From Priapulus caudatus (lineage: Eukaryota; Priapulida; Priapulimorpha; Priapulimorphida; Priapulidae): a stretch of DNA of 51,711 bases. Under the pieces are notes generated by a model. That model had not been told where the DNA came from. It saw only the letters and a list, made by a program, of their open reading frames with translations, and did not search any database. A program made the translations under genes and the position numbers. The DNA lies in contig NW_014577100.1 of the NCBI RefSeq assembly GCF_000485595.1, positions 751,799 to 803,509 on the forward strand, written 5' to 3'. This document shows positions 1-13,636 of the stretch, in pieces; the stretch's first letter is position 1; each line of letters starts with the position of its first letter.

Positions 1-273
1 TATAATCTAAATATTTCAGTCAGGCATGCGTGCACGCAGTGGTATATCCAAGATTCTCTAGCAATGGCAGTGGATAAGAAGAGCGTGCTTTCAGGAATAG
101 TTAACGCAGAGACCCTGCTATGGAAGCCATGAATGCTGCATAATGCTACGGTGCCGCGAATTTCCGTGATGAGATTGTATAGCCAATGCATTTGCGTGGG
201 GTGCAGGCATCCCTTTTCCTGGAAAACTCAATAAAAGACTGCAGTTATAACTGTCTGTGCTGCTGTATTCTAG
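1..273 (+). other. Intron tail upstream of EGLN exon
   Basis: No coding exon is recognised here. The stretch ends in a pyrimidine-rich tract and an AG at 272-273 that serves as splice acceptor for the first EGLN exon in the window, so it reads as the 3' part of an intron whose 5' exon lies outside the window. Confidence 0.7.
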
Positions 274-2546
<2,273 letters not shown>

Positions 2547-2701
2547 TCGGAATATGGTGCTGAAACCTTATCAGGGATATTGGGCAGCCTGCTCCACAAT
2601 GCTGTGTAAACTCTCTAGTGACACTGTATTGATTTACTAGTATTTTTATTTTTATTATATCTCACTCACTCAGCAACCCAGCCTGCCTGGATAGTCTATC
2701 A

Positions 2702-3218
2702 CCGCGTTCACACGGTAATGGTTTGGCTCGAGCTAAATGGGCTAAATTTGGCTCAGGCTAAATTTGGCTTGGGCTGGTTTGAGTCGGAGCGTTCACACGT
2801 ACGCAAGTGAATACGCTGTCTGTCAAATTCAAATAAATGTTATTGCACAAATATCTCACAGATACTTTGGTAGTATGTCGCGAGATGGCATTGTGTACGA
2901 TTCAGTGTTTACTTCCGTTCCGAGTTCAATTATCAATCTTGAAAACATGCATCCTGATCGAATTTTTCGAATTTTTATACTGTTTTGGACTTTATTTTGT
3001 CGAAGTACACATTCGACACTCGCGGCATCTACCGCTCTACCGATTTAGCTGGTGCTAAAATTTGGCTCGGGCCTGGTCAGACGTTTTCGATGGGACCAAA
3101 TTGGCTCGTGCTAACTCGGCACGGCCCCGAAAAACCGTCCGTGTGAACGCTCGGCTTGAGCCAAATTTGGCGCGGGCCTCATTAGGCTCGGGCTAAAAAC
3201 GTCCGTGTAAACGCGCCT
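2702..3218. mobile_element. Non-autonomous TIR element, copy 1
   Basis: The ends GCGTTCACACGG and CCGTGTAAACGC are near-perfect inverted repeats, followed inward by several GGCTCGGGC/AAATTTGG units on both sides. A second diverged copy lies at 43575-44149 and shares the ends and an internal block (CAATATCTCACAGATACTTTGG-like region, about 2845-2890). No transposase is seen, so this is a MITE-like element just downstream of EGLN. Superfamily not assigned. Confidence 0.7.
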
Positions 3219-4013
3219 AATGTGTCCTATTTCTGAACTTGAAAAATGGTCGGTGATCAATCTACTTATTTTATCACTGATGAACCTAAGTGAACGTAAA
3301 ACAGCTGACGATTTTGCTTGCAATTTATCTAAATCTGCAGCCATATAGCTCACCACTTTGAATGGTAGCATATGCATGGCCGTACCCCCTAATTTGTATG
3401 CTTATCTAAAGATACCTTGCGTTGTTATCCGTATTACTTGTGATAAAACCTTCAATTTTAGGCAGGAAATAATCCTTTTTGTAGTCGAGTGGCTAATCTA
3501 CACCTATATAATTATAAATGTGACATTCTGATCTCAACCCTTGTCCTTTTTTGTATGTCTGTGTTTTTAGCAATAATAACTGCGATTTCATTTGTTGTGT
3601 CCATTACCCTTGTTGTTATATATTGTAATGTAAGTGCGAGTGCAAATATGCTTTATAATAGGTTATTCATAAACACAACTAGAAAGAGATAAACAAAAAT
3701 ATTAGAGCAATATTCAATTGTTATGTTAAGCTCGTGTGGGTATATATGTCATATTTAGATTTTAATTTCATCCTGAGTGATTCGATTGTAGATGTATAAT
3801 TACAAGTGTATATCAGCCTATCAACATTCTCAAGAGGCTAGCAAGCAATACGTTGTTATATTTGATGTTGGTATAATTGTTGTTCTTTTTTCTCTTGTTC
3901 GTGTTGATTGTAATCAACATGTGAAATTTGTAATTACACAAGTTTTGGTCGAGAGGTGGCAGCACAATGATGCACGGAAGTGGTCGCTGTGTATCGCGTG
4001 TGGTGGATTCACC
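3219..4013. other. Intergenic, nothing recognised
   Basis: AT-rich sequence without a supportable exon, RNA gene or repeat structure. Short open frames here show no motif and no splice context. Confidence 0.5.
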
Positions 4014-4048
4014 GATCTCTACTATACTAACTTAGTATAGTAGAGATC
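4014..4048. repeat. Perfect 16-bp-arm palindrome
   Basis: The arms GATCTCTACTATACTA and TAGTATAGTAGAGATC are separated by a 3-nt loop (ACT). A short direct repeat (GGTGGATT) lies on each side (about 4001-4008 and 4052-4059), as an inserted hairpin flanked by a target duplication would look. Confidence 0.75.
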
Positions 4049-4073
4049 AGTAGGTGGATTTCGGTGTCAATTT

Positions 4074-4230
4074 CCCCCGGGCATAGAGGGAGGGTGCCGC
4101 TACGTGGCAGCACTAATGTTAGGATTAGGGTCAGGGTTAGGGAAATAGAGAAGTATGACTGTGGAATGACGGAAGTGTACGAAGTGACTAGTGCTGCCAC
4201 GTAGCGGCACCCTCCCTCTACGCCAGGGGG
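4074..4230. repeat. Foldback element family A, copy 1
   Basis: Arms of about 40 bp (CCCCCGGGCATAGAGGGAGG.. and its complement ..CCTCCCTCTACGCCAGGGGG) continue into GTGCCGCTACGTGGCAGCACTA and its complement. The loop carries a short TTAGGG-like run (about 4118-4142). Family A recurs at 5832-5970. Confidence 0.8.
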
Positions 4231-4245
4231 TCAAGTGACGCTGAG

Positions 4246-4492
4246 AGGGTCTATGTCCCCCAGGGTACTGCCGGAACGTACCCTGGGTACGGTACGGTCC
4301 GGTATACAGGAACGTACCCTGGTACAATCTAATATGCCGGACCGTACCTCGCCTACTCCACTAACGAATCTAGGGAGTCGCCTACGCCTACTCCCTAACC
4401 CTAACCATATCAGATAGTTACCAGGGTCTGTTCCGGTATACCGGGCCGTACCCAGGGTAAGTTCCGGCAGTACCCTGGGGGACATAGACCCT
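4246..4492. repeat. Foldback element family B, copy 1
   Basis: Terminal inverted repeats are AGGGTCTATGTCCCCCAGGG and its complement at the right end, followed inward by repeated GGAACGTACCCTGG motifs. The core at about 4360-4404 (CTAACGAATCTAGGGAGTCG followed by CCTACGCCTACTCCCTAACC) is the same core found in family A copy 2 although the arms differ. Confidence 0.8.
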
Positions 4493-4757
4493 ATGAGCGA
4501 AAGTGACACCCTATCACGTGCCAGCGTGCCAGGAATATGTGCTTTTCTACTATGCGCAATACCATCCAGCAAATTTACTGAATGATATTTTTGTTTTTAC
4601 CTTATTATTGCTCGTATTGTTTCTAGGCGTATGTTCGTCTGTAATCAGAATGTTTCCTTTTTGTGTGTATACTAACATATATTATATATATAGCATTTAA
4701 TTATTGGCAAGTGATGAAATGCAATGAGTTATGACTACTATAGTAAGTTGTGCTGAT

Positions 4758-4924
4758 AGGGTCTATGTCTCCCTGGGTACTGCCGGAACGTACCCAGGTA
4801 ACTATCTGATATGGTTAGGGAGTAGGCGTAGGCGACTCGTTAGTGGAGTAGGCGAGGTACGGTCGGTCCGGCATATTAGATAGTACCAGGGTACGTTCCG
4901 GCAGTACCCAGGGAGACAGACCCT
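4758..4924. repeat. Foldback element family B, copy 2
   Basis: Same arms as the 4246-4492 copy (AGGGTCTATGTCTCCCTGGG.. and complement) with the core in opposite orientation (GTTAGGGAGTAGGCGTAGGC at about 4815-4834). A few core bases are missing compared with copy 1. Confidence 0.8.
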
Positions 4925-5589
4925 GGCAGCGTAAGTTGTCAGTGTAGCGGGACTTCGCTGATGATGAGGATTTGTGCTGTCACCAGCTGCTTTACTTGTG
5001 CTTGTCCACTTATTCGTTTTAATATTGTTATGTGGACCGTGGTGACCACTGATAACTACATGAGGAGTTCTTTTGCATAGGCTGCATAGTGCCGCCAACC
5101 ATAGTGATTTAGAACGGTGCCTCTGTGCTATTAATGGTGCAATTTATGTGTGCGTTATGTTTGGAATCTATTGCATCTTCGCATCTCAATAAGTGATATC
5201 TATATTTGTGTGTGTACATTGTCGTGTCTGTTATAAATATACGGATTAATGTTAAACTGTTGATATGTGATTAATGTCCATGAATTTGTAGAACCAATCT
5301 GCTTCTTATAGTTTTATATCTAATTAATATATAAAGAGTCCCATCAAAACCGAATCATCTAGGAACTACAAGGAACTCGCTCATACTACAAGCCCCGTAT
5401 GACAAAAAGCGCTGCAAATTCTACTTCAAACTGAATCTGACCTCGCAATTCTACCTCGCATTGAGCTTATATACTCAAAATATTGACCATGCATATGCAC
5501 AACATTCCATGTGAAATATTACCTAATATTGCATAACTAGGTAATTGTAAGCCATCAGGCATGTTTGTAAGTTGCAGTGGGGAAATTTC

Positions 5590-5716
5590 ACTCACAAAAT
5601 AGCCTAATGGGTAACGTCGTGGACGTCGTAGGCATTTGTTAAGGGCAGTGAAGGAACAGGGTGGAATCCCACTAGGGGAAAATTGTTTTACTTTTTTTGA
5701 TTTTTTCATTTGATAA
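5590..5716 (+). repeat. Possible tRNA-derived SINE
   Basis: TAGCCTAATGG (5600-5610) resembles a Pol III A box and GGTGGAATCCC (5660-5670) a degenerate B box, 60 nt apart. A T-rich stretch (5685-5707) follows that could end Pol III transcription. No cloverleaf can be folded with confidence, so this is a SINE-like remnant at best. It could be chance. Confidence 0.3.
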
Positions 5717-5831
5717 CGCAAACACTAATGTTACTAATCTTTCTAATTTTATTCTGTTACTTAGACAGCTTAAAATGACATTAGATATGTATTAGGAATT
5801 ATGATCACGGCTCTGCTTGGGTACGGGTGTT

Positions 5832-5970
5832 GCTATCCCCCGGGCGTGGAGGGAGGGTCACGTGATCTACTAACGAGTCTAGGGAGTCGCCTACGCCTAC
5901 TCCCTAACCCTAATCCTAACACTAGTGCTGCCACGTTGCGGTAACCTCCCTCCACGCCCGGGGGATAGCA
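5832..5970. repeat. Foldback element family A, copy 2
   Basis: Arms GCTATCCCCCGGGCGTGGAG and complement match family A. The interior instead holds the core seen in family B (CTAACGAGTCTAGGGAGTCG then CCTACGCCTACTCCCTAACC, about 5870-5908). So the family A shell and the shared core occur together here. Confidence 0.8.
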
Positions 5971-6238
5971 TTACCCCTTGGGTACGACCTGGTTGGCCAT
6001 CTGGTGGTCATCTACAATACTATGATCACTTTCATAGGTGCTGCATACGTCATAGTTATATAGTTATTATATCAATGTTATAGACTATTTCACACCAGGA
6101 TTCGCACAACTGGATACTCACTATCATACTTACGAGACTTTATAAGATGTTTCTAAAACTTACCAAACGGGTTGGCTTGTTGGCACACCTCTTCAATGGG
6201 CTTTGACCTTCTTCATCTTCAATTTTTGCTTCAACATC

Positions 6239-6421
6239 TTAGCAGTGTTGGTCTCTCTTGTGATGCTTAATTGGCACACATTTTAAGATTTGATGGTACC
6301 AGAGTATTCTTGCAGTCGGTTCAGTCACGCCTATAGTTGGCATAAGTGCATTATTTGTGTAATAACACTTCAGTGTAACAAGGGCAATAAGCACTAATCC
6401 ATCGAAAGATAGCTTCAGCAT
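6239..6421 (-). CDS. Hypothetical small secreted ORF
   Basis: A 60-codon frame starts with ATG at 6421 (A at -3) and begins with a hydrophobic stretch that could be a signal peptide (MLKLSFDGLVLIALVTL), followed by a short tail with three cysteines in all. No homologue is recognised and no splice site decides its limits. It may be a chance frame; it is listed only because start context and signal-like N-terminus coincide. Confidence 0.15.
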   Translation of the reverse strand: MLKLSFDGLVLIALVTLKCYYTNNALMPTIGVTEPTARILWYHQILKCVPIKHHKRDQHC

Positions 6422-6429
6422 CGTTGTTT

Positions 6430-7195
6430 ACTCGTGTCTTCGGCGTTATTTAGCTCTAACTGCAGCGTTGGTGTATCAATATAGATTCAACACTAGTATC
6501 TCGGTTGGCTCAGTATTACGTAGTGCCTAGCCTAGTGTCAGCATTAGTGTCACCTTTACTGCGGATTGGACTGGCATGTGAGCTAGGCAATTTCACAGTA
6601 ACAGTAGAGATCAAGTTCAGACAACCAAAGCCAGGCTTCATGCGCCCAGTCATATAAGCACTACAGTGTGAGTAATGTCACCCACGAACCCTCAAAGGAG
6701 GTCTGCGATTGCTGTACAGCAGGTGGAAGATTCAACCACACAGCTTTTTAGGATCATATGCTGCAAAGTGCAGCATTTAGACGATGTACTAACAATTTTG
6801 GAAGCATTTTATAGCAAGCTTTTAGCAAGTTCAACTACAACTTTTCGCCCTGTATTGTAAAAATCAGTTCTGTGGTCACAATAGAAGTAGGTCTAGACCC
6901 CAACCGTTGCACTTCTCGATTTACCTGCACTTGCATGCCACTACGGTCAGTTAGATGTAGAAACCCTACACAAATCCATTGCAACTTCATTAATAACTGC
7001 CTAACTACAGCCAACTTTACAAATACCAAACACCCTCAAAACATACAAAATATACAATTGCCAACACCTTCGACGGTAAGACGAGTTTAACGAGCAGTAT
7101 GCCAATGAACATTTTAAAGCTACACATTTACTTTCTGATTGTATGGATACACAGAATGTGCAACACAACCTGCCCTATCGCAGAAAGATACATAC
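6430..7195. other. Intergenic, nothing recognised
   Basis: No supported gene or repeat. Short frames at 6675-6860 and 6872-7090 lack domain or splice evidence. Confidence 0.5.
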
Positions 7196-7965
7196 TATCA
7201 GAAGTAGATAATAGGGAAGGAGTGTGACTTCAATAAACAAGGAAAATTCGTCATTTACTAGCCTTAGAATACCTACGATTTACTACGCGTAACTCAACCA
7301 ACTTGAGCTCAAACCGTACACAGTACATTCGCCTAGCATCGTGCGAAATCATTTCCTCGTATACACCCGCAATCCGGAGATACAGACTAAAACGTACGAC
7401 ACGATTCTCCATTCTGTTGCCAGCAAACCGAATACATAACCCACCTAACTTGAAACAATAGGCAGCTAGCTAGTTACGGCTCTTGCGCACTCTTGTGCCC
7501 TCGGCGATGCAGTGTGGCTCGCTGGGGGATTGGAGCTGAAGATGCTGCCGATTGCGGTGGGCGTGCCTGCGTGGGGGGTATACCAGCTGTAAATAGGTCA
7601 AAGATGAGCTCGCCGAGTGTTGCTTCGATCTCCAATCTCCCAGCGAGCCACACCGCATCGCCCAGGGCACAAGAGTGCGCAAGAGTCATTACTAGCTGCC
7701 TATTGTTTCAAGTTAGGCGGGTTATGGATTTGGTTTGCTGGCAACAGAATGGAGAATCGTGTCGTACGTTTTAGTCTGTATCTCCGGATTGCGGGTGTAT
7801 ACGAGAAAACAATTTCGCACGATGCTAGGCGAATGTACTGTGTACGATTTGAGCTCAAGTTGGTTGAGTTACGCGTAGTAAATCGTAGGTATTCTAAGGC
7901 TAGTAAATGACGAATTTCCCTTGTTTATTGAAGTCACACTCCTTCCCTATTATCTACTTCTGATA
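7196..7965. repeat. Long palindromic foldback element, about 340-bp arms
   Basis: Left arm 7196-7535 and right arm 7630-7965 are near-identical inverted copies around a 94-bp spacer. The termini are TATCAGAAGTAGATAATAGG and its complement. A TA next to each end fits a TA target duplication, as in Tc1/mariner-like elements (inference). The overlapping short open frames on both strands are palindrome artefacts. The same terminus appears in the palindrome at 13595-13636 and, as a single arm, near 40220-40255. Confidence 0.85.
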
Positions 7966-8330
7966 CTATATCGACATTGAAATACAAATAACATCATTCT
8001 CCAGTATAATATTGTACATTAAGATTTATTCCAATGGTTATGTACACATTAATTCAAAAGCTGCTGCTACTGGAACCAGCACGTGTAGATGTCGTCAGGC
8101 ATGTTGCCATAGTTCTGTGGGAGAACAACTGCCGATGGAGATGTTACACAGCATTATCACCTTCTCATCCACGTCTTTATTAATCGAGCTGAAAAGAGTT
8201 CGACGACGTAAGTGATGATGCTATCTAAGGGTTGTTTTTCATACACGATCGTGAGTGGTTATAATCACGACACTCCCCCCCACCCACCGAGGCAATCAGA
8301 TCTGCGGATTTCCAGACGTAGTTGCGATGG

Positions 8331-9220
8331 CAGGGTGCGAAATTAACGGGAGTGCGGAGTCAAATACGCCTCTATTTACTGTCGGACTCCCTGATTTAAC
8401 ATATGCAGGAGTCCGTGTGACTCCCTGAAAATTCAGCTTTACTAGTTAGTTCGTTCCAGAGCACGGCCTCGCGGAATTACCGTATTTTTTCAGCTAATGT
8501 CCAAAGAAAATTTGGCAGGCGTGCAACCACATGATGAATCTTACAAATAAGCACATGCGTTATGGTTAATCTTTAATTTTGAAACCTCAGACTGCGGACT
8601 CCCTCTTTTTGAGGGTAGGGAGTCTGTTGGACTCCCGTGTTCAAAAGTTAATTTCTACCCCTGCGATGGCATGAAGCTGAGGGATACACCTTTCAAGTTA
8701 TACACAGAAAACCTAACACGTCTGGATGAAAGACTCTGGTCCTCACTTCAATAAAGGAAAAACAGGTTTTCCATAACCCCTACACTAAAATAACTATAAT
8801 GATAAAACCAACTTCAACTACACGCACAAAAAGTAAAACAATTATTTAATTAATCAGTAAAACGAATGATGCACTGTAAATGCAGTCATTATATTTCCAA
8901 AAATTTCTCAACATGATTTCTAGGGCTAGGACTTTTGAACAAGGGAGTCCGCAGTCTGAAGTTCAAAATGAAAGATATTAACAATAACGCATACATCTAT
9001 GTGCTTATTTTGATTCATGCGGTTGCACATCTGTCAAATTTTTTTTAGACATTTGCTGAAAAAATACGGTAATTCCGCGAGGCCGTGCCTTGGAACAAAC
9101 TAGTTAGTATGGCAGAATTTTCAGGGAGTCACATAGACTCCTGCATATGTCAAATCAGGGAGTCCGGCAGTAAATCAAGAGAAGTATTTGACTCCGGACT
9201 CCCGTTAATTTTGCACCCTG
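8331..9220. repeat. Foldback element, about 300-bp diverged arms
   Basis: The ends CAGGGTGCGAAATTAACGGG and CCCGTTAATTTTGCACCCTG are inverted repeats. The arms run to about 8660 and from about 8925. They share GGCCTCGCGGAATTACCGTA, the GGACTCCCTGATTT motif and several GGGAGTCCG units. The 265-bp middle is AT-rich and unmatched. No coding capacity. Confidence 0.8.
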
Positions 9221-10137
9221 CTATTTACAAACAGCCAGCTTATCGAACTTACCTTCTTGAAACCAATGTCATTCGCATACTGTCTAAAGCATCGTCTGCA
9301 CATGTTTAGACCATATTTCCTGATGAGACCATGGTGATTGCTGCACACACGACTGCGCAAAGAAAAAAAACCTTTGCTGATTAATCAATTCTGTTCATTT
9401 GTGAACCGATTATAATTAACATTTACAGATCATAATGTAAATATTTCTTGCAATTTCTGTAAAATAGCAAATACATCGAATTAAATACAAAATGTCAAAG
9501 CCAACCTCCAACAGTTTTAAACAACCGTACTCTCACTAAGAAATCCACATTTACAAGCATACATTGACATTTATTGTTTAGATTGGCTACCAATCCCGAT
9601 TCAGAATCTGTAGCACAGATGGGCCAGATTACTCGCATGCATTGCAAATATCGGCCAGTTCTCGGCTATATGTCGACTCATGGTGTATGACGAGTTCATT
9701 ATGTACCCACAATGTGCAGGTGTGGGTGGCGTCTTACCGATTTGCACAGCACGTTTCTCAGCTTTGATCCCAGTGTGGGATTCATTTTTCTTACAACATG
9801 CTAGAAATATATTGCTTTTATTCAATGTTTCTTAGAAATTAAAACGACTGGCGGTAGGCTCATGGATTGCGTTGGGTTTGCAGTCATGGTTAAACCATGA
9901 ACATGATTTTGTGCCCAGGTTACAACTATCGCCACCTAACTACTATACACTTGCTGCACTACTGCTGCTGCTGCTAAGTGTACAGTACTTAATTTTCTTA
10001 TATTTATAATATATTATCTGTGAAAACATTGTTTTATGGTTTTAAATAATTGCTAAACTAGCCATAATATGCTATGGCCTATGCCAAACAAAATGCAGGG
10101 GGAGTTGTCAGAAACATAGTACCAGTAAATATATTTC
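9221..10137. other. Intergenic, nothing recognised
   Basis: AT-rich sequence with a short GCT run (9960-9975). I see no gene, RNA or repeat family. Confidence 0.5.
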
Positions 10138-10344
10138 CTAGCAATAATTTTGTCTAATAAAACATAAGTGAAACTTCACAGCTCTAAAGAGAGTAAAAAA
10201 TCGTAAAGAGAGTACAGGGTGCGTATACACGTTAAAAAATCCAACGAATGCACAGCGTGTTGCTAGCGCACGGAACGAATGGTCCGCGCATGCACCGCGC
10301 ATGCACCGCGCATTCAACGCACAGCCAGCGCACATCCAACACAC

Positions 10345-10863
10345 AGCCAACGCACAGGTCACTGCTGGGATGAGCAGGGATATGGTGTTGTGAGGCACAC
10401 TCCACCCATAGGACATTGAGTGATATTTGGTCCCAGAGGCAAGATGCCGTAGAGTGAGGGCAAGCTTCAGGCCAGGGTCGAGGGCCTCTCTGTAGGTTGT
10501 ATTCTGCTTGGTGATCCTCGGACCCAATCTGGGTCCTGTTAGCAGCTTGTCGAACATCTCGGGGGGCATCCGCATGAAGTTCTTGAAGGCTGCCTGGTCT
10601 TCGTTACGGAGTTCAACAAGTAGCTGGTCATACAGGCCAAACTGTCGTCGCCTACCGATCCACGGTCGGACCCAGAACCTCCGTTGACCTCTTCTCTTTC
10701 TCCTTCTCCTGATGACATGGACTTGGTGAAGTGCCAGTTCCATGAGGTTCTGCTGATGTTGTAGAACCGCGATTTCGTATTGTAGTCGCAGCCTGTCGAG
10801 ATCCTCTATCTTTTGAGGTGGTTCTTCTAGACACGATCAGCAAGAATCTCTGTCATCACCCAT
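10345..10863 (-). pseudogene. PIF/Harbinger transposase, N-terminal remnant
   Basis: Reading leftwards from ATG at 10863-10861, codon 9 is TGA; the frame then stays open into a protein with FWVRPWIGRRRQFGLYDQLL, MPPEMFDKLL, GPRITKQNTTYREALDPG and LTLRHLASGTKYHSM. This order is typical of the N-terminal half of Harbinger/HARBI1-like DDE nucleases that cut and paste PIF/Harbinger elements. At about 10350 (after ..HNTISLLIPAV) similarity ends and the frame runs into GCGCATGCACC/AACGCACAGCC-type repeats that look like subterminal element repeats. The DDE catalytic half is missing. With the in-frame stop and the 3' loss this is a dead internal-deletion derivative. Terminal inverted repeats were not found. 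Confidence 0.8.
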
Positions 10864-10908
10864 GAGGGTCGGAGGAGAAGTGATGATGAGGAGGTGGGGC
10901 GAGACCCG

Positions 10909-10916
10909 TTTATATA
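10909..10916 (-). promoter_or_regulatory. TATA box of the Harbinger transposase
   Basis: TATATAAA on the minus strand lies about 45 nt upstream of the transposase ATG at 10863, a position that fits a core promoter with a short leader. Confidence 0.5.
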
Positions 10917-11480
10917 CCCCATGGCTACACGCTGCGTACACGCTAGGAACACGCTAAAAGAACGCTGGGCGCGCTACAGACTCGTTCAGCACGCCCATAA
11001 TCGCTGCATGTTCGCTGGAAATGCGTTAGAAGCACGTGCTTAGGGTGTGCAGCATGTAGGTGTTCGCCTATCAGCCGAGGGGGACAGGGGGGGGGGGGGG
11101 GAGGCCTCAGCCGGACGGGAAACATTACAAACGGATACCCATCGTGTGCTCCGCGTGGTCTGGCGTTGTGTCCAGCGCGCTCTGCGCGTGTCTGTGCGTC
11201 GCTTCTTGGCTGTGTACCTGTCATTGACGTGCCGAGCTACCGCCGCGCAGCAATTTTGAGCATGCTCAAAAATCCCGGACGCAGCGGACGCGCCAGCTGA
11301 GCGGACATCGATGCCGACGATGACAACGAGAAACTAGGCGTCTGTCCACGCGCTCTCGGACCAACGAGTAGAACAAATGCTGACGCCACGACAGCGCGAG
11401 ACGGACAACGGCAGCTGGCCAAAATGCTAATTTCTCAGAGTGCGGCGGGTCGTGGCTTCGTGTATGGTGTGACTGGGGCA

Positions 11481-11797
11481 TATCTGGGAACTTACTATGT
11501 ATCGCAATACTCTGTATTAAACTAATATAACCTGTTACAAAAATTCGAAGTGACGAGCGGCGAATATACTGAGCGCCATTTCTGTTGACCTGTGACGTAC
11601 GCATTTCCCAATGCGCATAGCGATCGGGCAAACGCAGCGCGTCAGATTGGTCGGTGAATCCGCTCTTCAAACCAAAGTACGTCACAGGTCAACAGAAATG
11701 GCGCTCAGTATATTGCCGGCTCGTCACTTCGAATTTTTGTAACAGGTTATATTGGTTTAATACAGAGTATTGCCGATACATAGTAAGTTCCCAGATA
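11481..11797. repeat. Foldback element, 120-bp arms
   Basis: Arms 11481-11600 and 11677-11797 are inverted copies with few differences, e.g. TATCTGGGAACTTACTATGT on the left and its complement on the right, and TTCTGTTGACCTGTGACGTA facing the 76-bp loop. Confidence 0.85.
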
Positions 11798-11799
11798 GC

Positions 11800-13560
11800 T
11801 GAGAAAGGTTCGTGTTGAAATAAACCCAGTTTGGAAGTTCTAGTCTCTGAAACGACCAGCGAAACCGGCCCGAGTGATTCACTCGGCATTCTCTCGCCAG
11901 CAACATGGATAGGGAGGCTTTGTAAGCCGCTATCCTCTTGGGTTTGGTTACATTATTGTATCTAGGTAATGCCTAGCCCGACCAGGCTGTGCGACGGATT
12001 GTCTATACAGGCCTGACACCTTCCAATAAAAAAACCTATCACCTCTGCATATCTAAGAATGAAAACCCCTGTATATCTCAAATAAAACTATCCCATTACC
12101 ACCCCTTTGACTTCCCCTTGGTTTAAAATATGAACGTTCCTCACAGTTGTCCTGCTTCTAAACTGAATGTATCTCTTAATTCACCGTAAAGTCTGCCTAA
12201 TTCTCACAGCATATCAACTTTCGAAATCAGCTTTAACCGCCATGTTTAGCAAGGCCACGGAAAACCCGAAACAGAATAGACTCGCTAGAAAATACTACAG
12301 AAATAGTACCGATGGCTCTCAAGGCAATTACACAGCCAAAGCAAGTGAAACGATGTTCAGAAATGTCTGGGCAATTTGTAAAAACCTTAGATGAATGTTC
12401 TCGGATGTAGGGGTAGTTTATCATGAGGACCGCAGATCGTTTAATTTCCCTTTGTTCGATCCATTGCGGATTCTTTTAGTCACAGTCGGAATGATAGCAA
12501 ACAGGGTGGCAAATTCATAAATTTGGTTGCATTCGTCTCAAAAAGTTGTCTGTAACCCCGTAAGTCCCCAGCGCATCGTAGGCGCACTGATGGTTACAAG
12601 AAGGTGGACGTTTACTGATTCATTTGGTATACACCATGTGTGGTGTTCTTTGCTACTTGGAATATAAGGCAACTACGTGTTTAGCTGCAGCCTGTGTTCG
12701 AAACGGTATTCTAACCCTAGCAATACCGTTTCTTAGAGCTAGGTAAAGCCATGTAGAAGAGAACGGTAGGTTTTTTTTCGCGCCAATAGCGGCGTACGGG
12801 CCGCATTAGCAGCCATGCATTTTGCTGCGATCTCACGAAATTTCAATGAACCCCGTTCTGTCCCGAATACAACCCTCACCAAATTATAAAAAAGGTTATA
12901 TGGACAAGAATTATTTCTAGCATGAAACACGTCACGAATGGCGGGCGTATTCAGTACCACAGATATACACATATACCAGATATAATTTAACAAGGTAACT
13001 TATTTATGTTGTCAAAAATGCTCACAAATCGATAACACATCATTATATTTACCAGCAGCGTGAACCTTGTCCAAACTTTCTAGGATGACTGAACCAAATG
13101 TTTCTGTGACCCATCTTGCTTTACAGCATGGACGAAAGAGGAAGAATCTATCCATAATGCACCACGCTTCGCAGAACACCCCGCCAATAACGAATCCATC
13201 CCTTTGCGCGCACTACATGGCATTTGTAGATGTAGTAGATAATCTTTATTTTCATCGGTACATTTAAAACAGTGAACATGAGCTGGAAAGCTCTTTAACC
13301 GATATCTAACAATGTATAAAAAACAGCTATAACAACATATCATTTCATTAAAAATATACAAGTTTAAGAATACAGGTATGGGTATGATAAAAATTAAAAT
13401 ATAAAGTAACGACATGGTACTCGTTTGGCGTGTGGGTGCAATAGATAGATCAAGAATGTATATATATATTAAGAATTAAGAATTAAGAATAAGAATTAAG
13501 AATATCTAATTAAGAATTAGATATATTTATATTTTTTATAAATAATATACACTACATAGC
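11800..13560. other. Intergenic; one small hairpin
   Basis: No supported gene. A perfect 10-bp-stem hairpin lies at 12701-12731 (AAACGGTATT, loop CTAACCCTAGC, AATACCGTTT), again with a telomere-like loop. Short frames at 12167-12394, 12739-12993 and 13080-13415 have no motif. Confidence 0.5.
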
Positions 13561-13636
13561 ATAGATATCATATAACAATTTGTTATATGATATCTATCAG
13601 GAGTAGATAATAGGACCCTATTATCTACTCCTGATA
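13561..13636. repeat. Two adjoining perfect palindromes
   Basis: The first (13561-13597) has 18-bp arms, ATAGATATCATATAACAA and complement, around one base. The second (13595-13636) is TATCAGGAGTAGATAATAGG meeting its own complement with one or two bases between. The second is essentially the terminus of the 7196-7965 element joined head-to-head with no interior. Confidence 0.85.

Larger units (their letters stand above)
10138..11060 (-). mobile_element. Deleted PIF/Harbinger element (limits approximate)
   Basis: The transposase remnant is bracketed by GCGT/ACGC-rich repeat arrays: 10225-10350 (GCGCATGCACC, AACGCACAGCC) and 10920-11040 (ACACGCTGCGTACACGCT, AACGCTGGGCGCG). They look like subterminal repeats of one element. 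Exact ends and target duplication could not be fixed; GGGTGCGTATACACG at 10217 is a candidate left end without a matching right end. Confidence 0.5.

Noticed and set aside
7470-7910. Overlapping ORFs on both strands near 7.5 kb
   Set aside because: They mirror each other because the region is a palindrome; no motif.
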